The position numbers were made by a program, and so were the translations under genes. A DNA stretch of 64,000 bases from an uncultured Candidatus Saccharibacteria bacterium (GTDB lineage Bacteria; Patescibacteriota; Saccharimonadia; Saccharimonadales; Saccharimonadaceae). The notes under the pieces are model-generated. The model ran no database searches and was not told the DNA's origin. It saw only the letters and a program-made list of their open reading frames with translations. Where the stretch lies: NCBI GenBank assembly GCA_948868795.1, contig CAQRDK010000002.1, positions 82,180 through 146,179 on the forward strand, written 5' to 3'. Shown here in pieces: positions 8,267 through 16,721 of this stretch; position 1 is the first letter of the stretch; the number at the start of each line of letters is the position of its first letter.

Positions 8267-8821
8267 ATGTCAGAAAATGACAACCAACCATCAGGCGGCG
8301 ATAATACTACCGAAACCGGAAAAACTGATGTAAATAAGGGTAGCGAAACAACTTTTACTCAAGAAGAATTGGGCCAAAAACTCTCTGCTGAGCGGAAGAG
8401 CTTAACGGCCAAGTTCGAGAAGGAAAAGCAGGAGGCGATCAAGGAGGCAATTGCCGAATATGAACGCAAATCCAAGCTTACTGAGGAGCAAAAGGCCACA
8501 GAGGCTCAGAAAGCAAAAGAACAGGCTCTAGCCGAGCGTGAGCGTCAAGTAACCTTGCGTGAGCGTAAAGCTGAGGCAATGACTATACTTTCTGAAAAGA
8601 ACATTCCGACAGCTTTTGTTGAATATGTGCTCGATGAAGATGCCGACAAAATGGCAGAGAAAATTGACGCATTGTCAAAAGTTTGGAGTGATGAACTGAA
8701 CAAGGGTGTCAAAGGTGCAGTTTCAGGGAATACTCCAGATGACAAAAATAAAAGCGATCTCGGGAAAAAGACATCTATGGCGTCCGGCGTTTATCGTGGT
8801 GACGGCAATAGTGTCATCTAA
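8267..8821 (+). CDS. Phage scaffold protein (DUF4355-like)
   Basis: 184 aa. N-terminus is low-complexity and acidic. A long charged coiled coil (about residues 35-105, rich in E/K/A) follows, then a short C-terminal basic/Gly tail. This layout and its place just before the capsid gene are those of DUF4355 scaffolds, which organise capsid assembly and then leave. Starts after CGGAGGAATT. Confidence 0.85.
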   Translation: MSENDNQPSGGDNTTETGKTDVNKGSETTFTQEELGQKLSAERKSLTAKFEKEKQEAIKEAIAEYERKSKLTEEQKATEAQKAKEQALAERERQVTLRERKAEAMTILSEKNIPTAFVEYVLDEDADKMAEKIDALSKVWSDELNKGVKGAVSGNTPDDKNKSDLGKKTSMASGVYRGDGNSVI

Positions 8822-8840
8822 TAAGTAAGGAAATATTACA

Positions 8841-9764
8841 ATGGCTAAAACTGATGCTTTGTCCATCTTGGAATCTGCGGAAACCAAAGAAAAGCTGAAA
8901 GAGCTTGATGGAAATCTGATTGAGGCTATCCAAAAAGATGCCCTCTCTAACCGGCTTAAAAACACGGAATACTCTGGTGATCCGACTAGTGGTTCTGTCG
9001 TGATTAACCGTTTCAAGAACGCTGAGTCTGCCAATTATGGCACCGCTCGTTCTGCTGGCAAAGGCAGCAAACTCAAGAACTCTGGCAAGGTGACGATTAA
9101 CCTTGACAAAGATAAGGAAATCATCGAAGAAATCGAGAACAAAGACCTCAAGTTCTTTGCAGTTGGTGGTCTTGCCGAACGCCGAACTGCTAACCACAGT
9201 AAGCGTATGGCTGCCGAGCTTGATCGTGCCTTCTTCGCTCTTGCTGAAAGCAAAGCAAAGGCGGTTACTCTCGCTACTGGCGTAGTTGATATCGATGATG
9301 TCGTTGAGGCTGCTATCCAGCAAGTCGAGGAAACGAACAACGACTGGGTTGATGGCGTTGATCGTTCCGATATCGAAGTAACCCTCAGCACCCATGCCTA
9401 CAGCAAACTTCGCAAATATGTCGATGTAATCGATGGTGGAGTTGGTGCTGAAGCAACTCCGTTGTTCCACGGCGTGCGTGTCTATTCGAACACTCGACAG
9501 ACGGCTGATGTAATCGTGATGCGTCATGGTTCAATCGCTCAACCGGTTTCGATTGACGATTATGCCGCTGAACGCATTGGCCTTTCTAACGCTTCGGCTA
9601 TCGAGCTGTTCTACAGCTACGGTACTGCGGCCATTACGCCCGACCTGATTGCTAAGATTGTCAAGCTGCCAGTCGCTACGACCAGCACTTCTGATAGTGG
9701 AACTTCTACTGGCGGTGGCACTACTGGTGGAACTTCTGCCGGCGGCACTTCTCAAGGCCAATAG
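8841..9764 (+). CDS. Major capsid protein
   Basis: 307 aa. Shell protein of the head, directly after the scaffold with an AAGGAAA site. The sequence has the look of small HK97-fold capsid proteins of SPP1/lactococcal-type phages (AERRTANHSKRMAAELDRAFF, HGVRVYSN, IELFYSYGTA). The last 35 residues are a Ser/Gly/Thr-rich tail that probably extends outward. Codon choice is cleaner than in neighbours, as in a highly expressed gene. Confidence 0.85.
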   Translation: MAKTDALSILESAETKEKLKELDGNLIEAIQKDALSNRLKNTEYSGDPTSGSVVINRFKNAESANYGTARSAGKGSKLKNSGKVTINLDKDKEIIEEIENKDLKFFAVGGLAERRTANHSKRMAAELDRAFFALAESKAKAVTLATGVVDIDDVVEAAIQQVEETNNDWVDGVDRSDIEVTLSTHAYSKLRKYVDVIDGGVGAEATPLFHGVRVYSNTRQTADVIVMRHGSIAQPVSIDDYAAERIGLSNASAIELFYSYGTAAITPDLIAKIVKLPVATTSTSDSGTSTGGGTTGGTSAGGTSQGQ

Positions 9765-9786
9765 AAGATAAACAAGGATGCAACCA

Positions 9787-10182
9787 ATGGATCGCTCACT
9801 ATTCGTAAAAGAAGTCATTACTCAAGTAAAGGTAATAAATCGCACTATTAACGATGATGATCTGCTGCAATTCGTAGTTGAAGATGTTGTCGATAGGGTG
9901 TCGTTATACCTCCGATATGATGAGGAAGATGAATTTGATGCACGGTTAGTCCGAGTGGTCGCAAAGGTTGCATCCTCTATCTTCAAAGAGGCCAGCAACA
10001 ATGTCGATAGCTCAGAAGTTGATATGAGTATCAAATCAATGAGCGATAATGGCCAGTCTATCACCTTTGGTGACGCAACGAGGAATTATCTCGCTTCAGT
10101 TGAGGATGGGGAGCTATTTAGCTGTTTTACTAAACTACTTCAGCCGTATAGGAGGATTCGTGGAATTTCCCAAAAAGGCTAA
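9787..10182 (+). CDS. Head-tail connector protein
   Basis: 131 aa from ATG 9787, which has an AAGGA site 7 bases upstream; an in-frame ATG at 9778 overlaps that site. Acidic helical protein immediately after the capsid, the position of gp6/gp15-type adaptors that dock on the portal. Assigned from position and size. Confidence 0.55.
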   Translation: MDRSLFVKEVITQVKVINRTINDDDLLQFVVEDVVDRVSLYLRYDEEDEFDARLVRVVAKVASSIFKEASNNVDSSEVDMSIKSMSDNGQSITFGDATRNYLASVEDGELFSCFTKLLQPYRRIRGISQKG

Positions 10183-10495
10183 GGATGCTATCTCGAAGGC
10201 ATTTTACGACAAGGTTGTAGAGATCTTGGATAAGAAAGAGGCCCTAGATGATGAAGGTGGAGTCATTAAAGGTGGCGAAACCATCAAGAGCACATTTAAG
10301 GGCAATGTTCAATTTCTCGTCCAAGAACAAGAGCAACTTGGTGTTGGGTTAGTAAAGCGTGGTGATATTCAAATCACCTGCCCAACTGACACCGAAGTGG
10401 CGATTGACGACATTTTGCGATATGCGAATGTTCGCTATACGGTGATTAGCGTGTTACCATACGATTCTCATTTGACGATAGTGGGGCAAAAATAA
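10160..10495 (+). CDS. Head closure or minor structural protein
   Basis: 111 aa from GTG 10160 behind GGAGG (10151-10155). The start lies inside the end of the previous gene and the stop touches the next start. The frame is open further upstream but lacks a ribosome site there. The C-terminus (YANVRYTVISVLPYDSHLTIVGQK) resembles head-closure (stopper) proteins of siphophages. Function is inferred from order: connector, stopper, gp10, tail completion. Confidence 0.55.
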   Translation: MEFPKKAKDAISKAFYDKVVEILDKKEALDDEGGVIKGGETIKSTFKGNVQFLVQEQEQLGVGLVKRGDIQITCPTDTEVAIDDILRYANVRYTVISVLPYDSHLTIVGQK

Positions 10496-10935
10496 TGGCT
10501 AATTCCGTAACTATTCGTGTAAAAGGCTTAACTACCCTAAAGGCGAAGTTTGGCAACTTAACACCAAAGGTGGTCGATGCTCTAAAAACTGGCATCAATC
10601 GTGCTACGGCAGTCGTTGAAACCGATGCAAAATATGTTGTGCCGGTTGATACTGGCCACCTGAGAAACTCGATTCATGCTAGACCAGCAAAGAGCGATAA
10701 GAAAAGCGTGTTTGGTAGCGTATATACAAATGTAGCCTATGCGATGTTCGTGGAGTTTGGAACTGGCGTGCGAGGAAATGGATCATATCCATATGATACG
10801 GATTTCACGCTTGCCTATGGTGGCGTTCCTGGTCAAGTTGCACAACCTTTCCTGGGGAGAGCATTACACCAGCGAGAGAAAGATATCCATAAAATGGTAA
10901 GTCAGGCAGTAAAAGCTGCTCTCGGAGGCGTATAG
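10495..10935 (+). CDS. HK97 gp10-like tail component
   Basis: 146 aa. Shows the family signature: PVDTGHLRNSI (residues about 53-63), then YAMFVEFGTG and a C-terminal PFLGRAL. HK97 gp10 proteins act at the head-tail joint. The stop of the previous gene and this ATG overlap by one base. Confidence 0.85.
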   Translation: MANSVTIRVKGLTTLKAKFGNLTPKVVDALKTGINRATAVVETDAKYVVPVDTGHLRNSIHARPAKSDKKSVFGSVYTNVAYAMFVEFGTGVRGNGSYPYDTDFTLAYGGVPGQVAQPFLGRALHQREKDIHKMVSQAVKAALGGV

Positions 10936-10937
10936 AT

Positions 10938-11276
10938 ATGTTTAACCCTAAGAAAGAAGTGTTTGAAAAGCTAAAGGAACTGGAAGGCGTGGTTGTCTCA
11001 CAAAGCTCTCAGAATGTTTTTAACGAGCTGCCAGCAGTCACCTTTGCTGTTCAGGATAATGCCGTCAATCTTACACTGGACAACGAAATCGCCTCGCAGA
11101 ATATCATTGTCGGCGTGGATGTATGGGCAGATTCGAGTTCGCAAGCTAGTAGTATTTTAGCTCAAGTTGAGGCTAAAATGCGTGAATTGTTATATCAACT
11201 AACCAGCTCTATGGATGTGCCAAACACAGACAAGAGCATACATCATATAGCTTGTAGCTTTCGGGCTATTCGCTAG
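10938..11276 (+). CDS. Tail completion (terminator) protein
   Basis: 112 aa, two bases after the gp10-like gene. Starts with a helix and continues with an alpha/beta pattern and PAVTFAV, ending in ...HHIACSFRAIR, as in DUF3168/minor-capsid-type proteins that cap the tail tube. Assigned from position and character. Confidence 0.6.
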   Translation: MFNPKKEVFEKLKELEGVVVSQSSQNVFNELPAVTFAVQDNAVNLTLDNEIASQNIIVGVDVWADSSSQASSILAQVEAKMRELLYQLTSSMDVPNTDKSIHHIACSFRAIR

Positions 11277-11296
11277 CTAACTAAAAGGAGTAAAAA

Positions 11297-11728
11297 ATGG
11301 CAGGAATTCCCTCAATCGGAACTGAGCTCTACCTCGTAAAAGACGGTGACGAGACGGCAGACCTTAAAATCGCACACTTGACCTCGGCAGGTGCTATCAA
11401 GGGCACAGCTGAAGAGATTGATGTGACCGACCACGATAGCCCTAACGGCAACAAGGAATATATGGCAGGTGCTGTTGATTATGGCACATTCGACTTTACA
11501 GGCAATGTCAATGACAAGACCTTAGTGTCGAAACTTTATACCTTGCTAAATTCGAAGGTCAAGCGTTCTTGGTATGTGAAGTATAAAGACGGCTCTCGTG
11601 CTGACTTCGATGGCCCTCTCCAGAGCTTTGGCATGGATGAGCAAACCACTGATGGTCTAATCACCTGTTCGGGCTCTATTCGTATTAGCGGTACGCCTGA
11701 ATACCAGGCAACGCCGACCACAGAATAA
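11297..11728 (+). CDS. Major tail tube protein
   Basis: 143 aa with an AAAGGAG site. The sequence IGTELYLVKDG..., VTDHDSPNG and the C-terminal SGSIRISGTPEYQ are typical of siphophage tube proteins (TP901-1/lambda gpV fold). It polymerises around the tape measure. Followed by a GC-rich hairpin (11735-11740/11749-11754, no T-run) that may lower expression of the chaperones downstream. Confidence 0.8.
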   Translation: MAGIPSIGTELYLVKDGDETADLKIAHLTSAGAIKGTAEEIDVTDHDSPNGNKEYMAGAVDYGTFDFTGNVNDKTLVSKLYTLLNSKVKRSWYVKYKDGSRADFDGPLQSFGMDEQTTDGLITCSGSIRISGTPEYQATPTTE

Positions 11729-11783
11729 ACGCACGGCGGCTGCGTAATGCCGCCTTCAATAACCTTAACTTGGAGAAACCGGT

Positions 11784-12140
11784 ATGGATAACAAAGATGA
11801 AAAGAAGAATATGGATGATCTAAAGCTCGTCTATAAGGCAAGCTCTATTGCAGCAGCTGAGCGTAAATATCAAATGAAATTCTTCGATGCAATCGCCAAT
11901 CTCGGTGGGATTGCAGAAATCGTCTTTTTCTTCGTAGCCGGTGGTGCAACAGAAGATGATGCTGATGTCTTTATGCAGAAAAAAGGCATTACAGAGGCAA
12001 TGGTCGTCATCATGGAGGCTATCTCCGAATCAGGTTTTTTAGGAGAAGTGAAGATCGATATGGAAGAGCTTCGTCAGGAGATGAAGGAGGCTACCAAACA
12101 GGCAGCTTCACAGATTACTGGCGAGGCCAGCAAAAACTAG
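11784..12140 (+). CDS. Tail assembly chaperone, short form (gpG-like)
   Basis: 118 aa, mostly helical, with a hydrophobic IAEIVFFFVAGGA segment. Lies between tail tube and tape measure, where tail chaperones sit. The gene ends AGC AAA AAC TAG; the heptamer CAAAAAC (12131-12137) directly before the stop fits a -1 slip onto the frame that continues to 12445. ATG 11784 follows TTGGAGA. Confidence 0.8.
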   Translation: MDNKDEKKNMDDLKLVYKASSIAAAERKYQMKFFDAIANLGGIAEIVFFFVAGGATEDDADVFMQKKGITEAMVVIMEAISESGFLGEVKIDMEELRQEMKEATKQAASQITGEASKN

Positions 12141-12445
12141 CTTTTTCAATCGGTATTCATCTCAGCGAGTTCTGGGAGCTAACTGTAGGTGAATTTTATG
12201 ACTGCATTGATGGGTATGAGTCCGCTCGTGAGCGACAAATGGCGGATATCGACCTGCTGAATCATTTGCAAGGGCAATACTTTGCTGCAGCCTTTAATGA
12301 TCCAAAGCATTATCCGGAATCCCCAATCTTAGCTAAAAGGCTCAGTAGTAAAGAAAAATTGCGTCCAATGACTGACGATGAGATGTTAGCTCAAATCAAA
12401 CAAGATTCGCTCCAATGGAAAGGACTAACTAATGGCAACAATTGA
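12134..12445 (+). CDS. Tail assembly chaperone frameshift extension (gpT-like)
   Basis: This frame has no good start before ATG 12239 but is clearly coding from the slip site onward (AFSIGIHLSEFWELTVGEFY, then DCIDGYESARERQ). IHLSEFWELTVGEF is characteristic of gpT-type chaperones. Read with the upstream gene by -1 frameshift at 12131-12137 it gives a G-T fusion of about 221 aa, as in lambda. It overlaps the tape-measure start by 14 bases. Confidence 0.78.
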   Translation, partial: KLAFSIGIHLSEFWELTVGEFYDCIDGYESARERQMADIDLLNHLQGQYFAAAFNDPKHYPESPILAKRLSSKEKLRPMTDDEMLAQIKQDSLQWKGLTNGNN

Positions 12446-15107
12446 CGAACTTCAGGTTCAGATTACCGCAAATGCGAACTCCTTTAATAAGCAAATAAAG
12501 GATGTTCAAAAGCGAATGGACGAGATGAGCAAAGGTGCAAAAGCTAGCACTGCGAGCGTCTCGAAGTCCTTCAATGGTCTAAAAGTAGCAGCTCTGGCAG
12601 CAGCTGCCGCTATTACCGTAGCTGTTAGCAAAATGGTCGCATCTAGCACCAAGGAATTTGGTGATTTTGAACAAAATGTGGGTGGTGCCAAAGCAATTTT
12701 TGGCGAGTACGCAGGTTTTGTCCAAAAGAAGGCGACTGAGGCCGCATCGACTATGGGTATGTCGATGAATGAGTACATGCAGACTGCAAACAAGTTGGGT
12801 GCAATTATTAAGGGTACTGGCATGTCCACTGAGGATAGCTTAACCCTAACGGCTGCAGTCATGCAGCGTGCTGCCGATCAGGCGTCCGTTATGGGCGTGA
12901 GCACTGCTGAGGCTATGGACATTATGGTTTCAGCTGGTAAAGGCATCCTAACTACGATGGATGGCTTAGGCGTCAAGCTCTCGGCGAACGCTATTGAGGC
13001 ATATGCTCTTAGCAAAGGTGTTACAACGGCATACTCATCCATGTCAGAGGCCCAAAAAGCAGTATATGCGTATGGGCTATTCCTTGAAAGAACAGGATAT
13101 GCTCAAGGCAACTTTGCAAGGGAGGGTGTAGAAACTCTTAACGGCTCGCTCGCTGTCTTAAAAGCTAGCTTTAAGAACTTGGGGACAATGCTTGGATCGG
13201 CATTCGCTCCAATTCTTATGGATGTTGCGAATTTTATTACGAAGTATGTAATTCCTGCTCTCAAAGCCGTTATTCCATATGTAATTGGCTTTATGCAAGT
13301 TATTGGCAAAATGGTTGGCTATGTTGCTAATGCGTTGGCGGCTCTATTTGGTAAAAGTACTCAACCAATGGATTCTGTGGGTAGCTCAGCTGACTCGGCT
13401 GCTGCGAGTGTTGGTTCGGTGAGTGACGCAGCAAATGATGCCAGTGGCTCGCTGGACAATGCCACAAAGAGTGCCAAAAAGCTTAAAAATCAGCTTGCTG
13501 GGTTTGACGAGATGAATGTCTTAACCGAGCCAACAAGCAGTGATTCAGGCGGTTCAGGAGCGTCAAGTGCAACTGGTCTCGGCGACCTGAATTTGCCTAA
13601 AATTGAGAAAATTGACTGGGAGAATATCCTTCCTGATGCTAAGCTGCCAGAATGGCTGAAAAATCTCGAAAAACTATTCGATACTAAGGCTGCAAAAGCA
13701 TGGGGCGAGGCAGTTAAGAAGGTACTTTTGACAGTCCAGAAGAATTTTCAGTCAGTATTCTCTAAAGTTGGTTCAATTTCCACTACTCTCTGGAATAATA
13801 TGGGGAAATCCCTGGAGAAATACGGCGATCAGCTAGACGAAAGCATTGCAAATTGGGGCACTGCGATTGGTGACTGCTTCAGTGCGGCTATCAACCTTGC
13901 TTTCGCACCGATTGATGGTTTTCTGGGTGGCGTAAAAACACGGATCGAGCAATCTGGACAAGAGCTAACTGATTCAATTCTCGTAATCGCCATCAACGCA
14001 TCAAATGCAGCTACGGAAATCACGACTCATGTTACCGAGGGTATCAATGGCATGATTGAGCCGATTAGAAATGGTTTTAGCAACTTGGGCGAACTCTTTA
14101 CGCAGATGTGGATTGATATGACTGCATCTTTTGCCGAACATTCCCCAGAGATTTTTGGCGGAATATCTCAGTTTGTCGGTGATATTATTGATACCTTTAG
14201 TCAGTTTGGTCAAATTATAGCTGGTATTTGGGAGGACATTACTGGTGGGCTTAAAAGGGTGTGGGATGAGAACGGCAAGGAACTGACAGATAACATCGCG
14301 CTTGCCATAGAAAACATCCTCAAGGTATTCCAGAGCCTTTGGGATAACCTTATTGAGCCAATCGTAAAGCCAATGTTGGAACAACTCAAGAAGACTTGGG
14401 ATGAAAACCTGAAGCCAATCGTGGATAAAGTTGCCGAGTTTGTTATGAAGCTCATTAACTTTGCGTTGATGATTTGGAACCAATTTATCGCACCAATTAT
14501 CCGCTGGCTTTCTGAAAAGCTACGACCAGCCTTTGAGAATATCGGCCAAACCATTTCCGGTGTTATGGATACAATTGGCAGGGTTATTGGATCTGTAGTT
14601 GGTGGCATCATTAGTGCTCTCAGCGGAGTTATCGACTTCTTGACCGGTGTATTCACCGGAGACTGGAAGAAGGCATGGGAGGGTGTTAAAAACATCTTCT
14701 CTGGTATCTGTGATGCACTTGGTGGGTTATTTAAGGCTCCAATTAACTTTATTATTGACTGTATTAACACCTTTATTCGAGGCCTAAATAACATTAAAAT
14801 CCCCGATTGGGTACCGGGGATTGGTGGTGCTGGTTTTCATATCGGAGAAATACCAAAGCTTGCTCATGGGGGTATCATTGACCGAGCCACTCTTGCAATG
14901 GTAGGCGAGCATGGTCGAGAGGCCGTGCTACCGCTGGAGCGTAATACTGGCTGGATGGAACAACTGGCCGAGAAACTTTCTAATGGTGGCCAAAATGAAC
15001 CTCAGCAAATTACTATCCAAATTGGCGATGAAACAATTTTCGACAGGGCTATTGATTACATCAATAAAAAGTCCAACCTTCAAAATCGCAGCGTTATCGC
15101 CATCTAG
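12432..15107 (+). CDS. Tail tape measure protein
   Basis: 891 aa; its length sets tail length. N-terminus is a coiled coil, then an Ala-rich hydrophobic segment (about residues 52-68) and the conserved GDFEQNVGGAKAIF...GYA core. Membrane-like stretches lie near residues 255-300, followed by Ser/Gly linkers, amphipathic helical repeats, and the C-terminal MVGEHGREAVLPL signature. The gene overlaps the chaperone extension and, by four bases, the opposite-strand moron at its end. Confidence 0.9.
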   Translation: MATIDELQVQITANANSFNKQIKDVQKRMDEMSKGAKASTASVSKSFNGLKVAALAAAAAITVAVSKMVASSTKEFGDFEQNVGGAKAIFGEYAGFVQKKATEAASTMGMSMNEYMQTANKLGAIIKGTGMSTEDSLTLTAAVMQRAADQASVMGVSTAEAMDIMVSAGKGILTTMDGLGVKLSANAIEAYALSKGVTTAYSSMSEAQKAVYAYGLFLERTGYAQGNFAREGVETLNGSLAVLKASFKNLGTMLGSAFAPILMDVANFITKYVIPALKAVIPYVIGFMQVIGKMVGYVANALAALFGKSTQPMDSVGSSADSAAASVGSVSDAANDASGSLDNATKSAKKLKNQLAGFDEMNVLTEPTSSDSGGSGASSATGLGDLNLPKIEKIDWENILPDAKLPEWLKNLEKLFDTKAAKAWGEAVKKVLLTVQKNFQSVFSKVGSISTTLWNNMGKSLEKYGDQLDESIANWGTAIGDCFSAAINLAFAPIDGFLGGVKTRIEQSGQELTDSILVIAINASNAATEITTHVTEGINGMIEPIRNGFSNLGELFTQMWIDMTASFAEHSPEIFGGISQFVGDIIDTFSQFGQIIAGIWEDITGGLKRVWDENGKELTDNIALAIENILKVFQSLWDNLIEPIVKPMLEQLKKTWDENLKPIVDKVAEFVMKLINFALMIWNQFIAPIIRWLSEKLRPAFENIGQTISGVMDTIGRVIGSVVGGIISALSGVIDFLTGVFTGDWKKAWEGVKNIFSGICDALGGLFKAPINFIIDCINTFIRGLNNIKIPDWVPGIGGAGFHIGEIPKLAHGGIIDRATLAMVGEHGREAVLPLERNTGWMEQLAEKLSNGGQNEPQQITIQIGDETIFDRAIDYINKKSNLQNRSVIAI

Positions 15108-15712
15108 TGACTAAGATCGATAGTGCTCAGTATTTTGGAGCCAAAGCCATTTTCGTAGATATGTAGTTTGAGATTCGTGTCGCCAGCTGGCACCTCAAAG
15201 ACTATGCTACCAGTTTTAGTGCCATGTGCAGCTAGATCACCATGATTAAGGGCATCATCGGCCTGTGCCATTGCAGCGTTTGTATATGGCTCAATAGAGC
15301 CATTGCTATCTTCGATCTTGAAATGTAGGGCATTGTAGCTCTGTAAATCATCGGAATTATTTTTCACAGAAAGATTAACTTTTATATATTCCATGTCATC
15401 ACCCGGTTTGGCATAACTGGCAGAATAATTCCGATCAACTGAAAGGACTACTACTTCTAGTTTGTCAGCCTTGGCTGCAACGCCAATTGATGGAGTAGCA
15501 GGGGTATTGCTGTTTTTGTCGTCCTGGTGATCATCTTGCGTATCATTGGGAGTCTGGCTGGTAGATGATGAGGAATTTGGCGATTGCTCAGTATTACTAA
15601 GAGCACCACCGCAAATAGCCACTATAACCAATAAAATAACCCAGAACCACCATTTTTTATAAAGCGGTGAGCCTGGAGTTTTCGGAGTTTTACCTGTTTT
15701 TGCGTTTGTCAT
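15104..15712 (-). CDS. Membrane-anchored DUF4352-like moron protein
   Basis: 202 aa from ATG 15712 behind GGGAG. A basic start, one membrane helix (WWFWVILLVIVAICGGAL, about residues 20-38), a Ser/Thr/Asn/Asp linker and a DUF4352-like Ig-type domain (about 75-202). It lies leftward among rightward tail genes and has its own promoter (-10 at 15847-15852). That isolation is typical of morons expressed from a prophage, often altering the host surface or excluding other phages; the role is inference. Confidence 0.75.
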   Translation of the reverse strand: MTNAKTGKTPKTPGSPLYKKWWFWVILLVIVAICGGALSNTEQSPNSSSSTSQTPNDTQDDHQDDKNSNTPATPSIGVAAKADKLEVVVLSVDRNYSASYAKPGDDMEYIKVNLSVKNNSDDLQSYNALHFKIEDSNGSIEPYTNAAMAQADDALNHGDLAAHGTKTGSIVFEVPAGDTNLKLHIYENGFGSKILSTIDLSH

Positions 15713-15732
15713 TTTTGTCTTTCTCCCATACA

Positions 15733-15840
15733 AAATGGGCTAGCGTTTAGTATATGTGTTCAAGATATACTTAGAGCTTTAATCTCTGGCAACACTAGCC
15801 CATTTCGGAGATTAAAAAATTCTCTAAATATATCTTGAAC
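15733..15840 (-). ncRNA. Structured leader with three interlocking stems
   Basis: On the minus strand, P1 pairs 15822-15840 with 15758-15776 (19 bp, one wobble). P2 pairs 15808-15816 with 15778-15786 (9 bp) and lies inside P1. The 21-nt loop of P2 contains 15791-15805, which is complementary over 15 bases (one wobble) to 15733-15747, downstream of P1 and next to the ribosome site of the moron. That crossing arrangement is a pseudoknot or a pair of alternative folds. Transcription from the 15847 promoter would start at about 15840, exactly at P1. Confidence 0.65.
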
Positions 15841-15846
15841 AATACT

Positions 15847-15855
15847 ATTATACCA
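15847..15855 (-). promoter_or_regulatory. Extended -10 promoter for the moron
   Basis: Minus-strand TGGTATAAT with TATAAT at 15847-15852. The predicted RNA begins 6-7 bases later, at the first base of stem P1 of the leader. Confidence 0.65.
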
Positions 15856-16208
15856 CAAAATAGAGGGCTAAGCCTGCTGTACTACGGCAGCAGGTCGCCC
15901 TCAATAAGCACATTATAACATATTTGATTGGTTTCTTGAAGTCAGGAAAATAAAGGTATGCTATAATACCAGTAATGCGTTAATCGCAGGGAGATGCGGC
16001 GTAGCCCATCGAATAAAAGCAGGGGCAGCATTGTGGGTGCTTCTGCACGCCACCCTATAGTGAGATACTCGTGTCGTATCCCCAAAGGGAGCAATGGCAA
16101 AATGAAAGAGATCCTGACAGCATGACACGCTGGATTTCGGGTAGCCATACTGCTCGCTATAGTCGCAAGGCTTAATTCCTGAACCCCACGCAGGGAATAC
16201 GAGCAATA
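15856..16208. other. Gene-poor divergent region before the distal tail genes
   Basis: No convincing gene. A two-tier hairpin lies at 15861-15902 (GAGGGC/GCCCTC outside, CCTGCTG/CAGCAGG inside) without a T-run. A plus-strand extended -10 (TGCTATAAT, 15959-15967) would start an RNA of about 230 nt that reaches the next late promoter; it contains a hairpin at 16019-16046. The one small frame (15994-16125, 43 aa) has its GGGAG touching the ATG and looks unused. A noncoding RNA is possible. Confidence 0.45.
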
Positions 16209-16259
16209 TGGTATAATTAGAACAGACCAAATACGATCACGCAAAAGTGGTCGATTTTT
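16209..16259 (+). promoter_or_regulatory. Phage late promoter plus promoter-proximal hairpin, copy 3
   Basis: TGGTATAAT (-10 at 16212-16217), 6 bases, then AGACCAAATACGATCAC. Hairpin CGATCAC (16234-16240)/GTGGTCG (16247-16253) with one G-T pair, then T5. The arm sequences differ from the other copies yet still pair, so the structure is what is kept. Confidence 0.75.
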
Positions 16260-16277
16260 ATTGCCTAGAAAGGATCC

Positions 16278-16721
16278 ATGATGGCATTTTCAGGAAAGTT
16301 ACTCAAAATTAACGGCTCGTCAGTACCCGGTCTGCGAGATTATAAAGTTACATACGCCAAGCTCTGGAAAGATGCTGAACGAAATATGAATGGCGATGTT
16401 GCTGCTTCTTTTATCGGTATATTCCCAAAAATAGAACTAGCCTTCAGAGACGGCTTGACGGAGGATGAAATTGCTAAGATTACTGCGTTACTCGTAATCC
16501 CTTATTTTTCAGTCGAGTTTTATAATCCGAAAGTCAAAGGAGCCTCAACCGCACAATATTATGCTAGTGACTTCTCCGTAGAAGTATTAGAGCGTAATCG
16601 TGGCCTATTCAAGGAAACTACCGTAAATCTCGTTCCGGTAAGCAAAGATACTAGCACTAGTGCCATTCCGCCAGATCAACCAGCAGCGGTGTATGATGAC
16701 GGCGAGAAGGAGTTCTTTTAA
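16278..16721 (+). CDS. Distal tail-associated protein (DUF6711-like)
   Basis: 147 aa. Begins FSGKLLKINGSSVPGLRDYKV, a pattern seen in small siphophage tail proteins placed between tape measure and the large tail-tip proteins. Two start codons (ATG 16278, 16281) follow AAAGGATCC. The stop overlaps the next ATG by one base. First gene after late promoter copy 3. Confidence 0.6.
   Translation: MMAFSGKLLKINGSSVPGLRDYKVTYAKLWKDAERNMNGDVAASFIGIFPKIELAFRDGLTEDEIAKITALLVIPYFSVEFYNPKVKGASTAQYYASDFSVEVLERNRGLFKETTVNLVPVSKDTSTSAIPPDQPAAVYDDGEKEFF

Noticed and set aside
8814..9527. 237-codon open frame opposite the capsid gene
   Set aside because: The plus-strand capsid gene has correct position, ribosome site and family character; the reverse frame has none.
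15994..16125. 43-codon gene before late promoter copy 3
   Set aside because: The ribosome-site-like GGGAG touches the ATG, the composition is not protein-like and no neighbour supports it.
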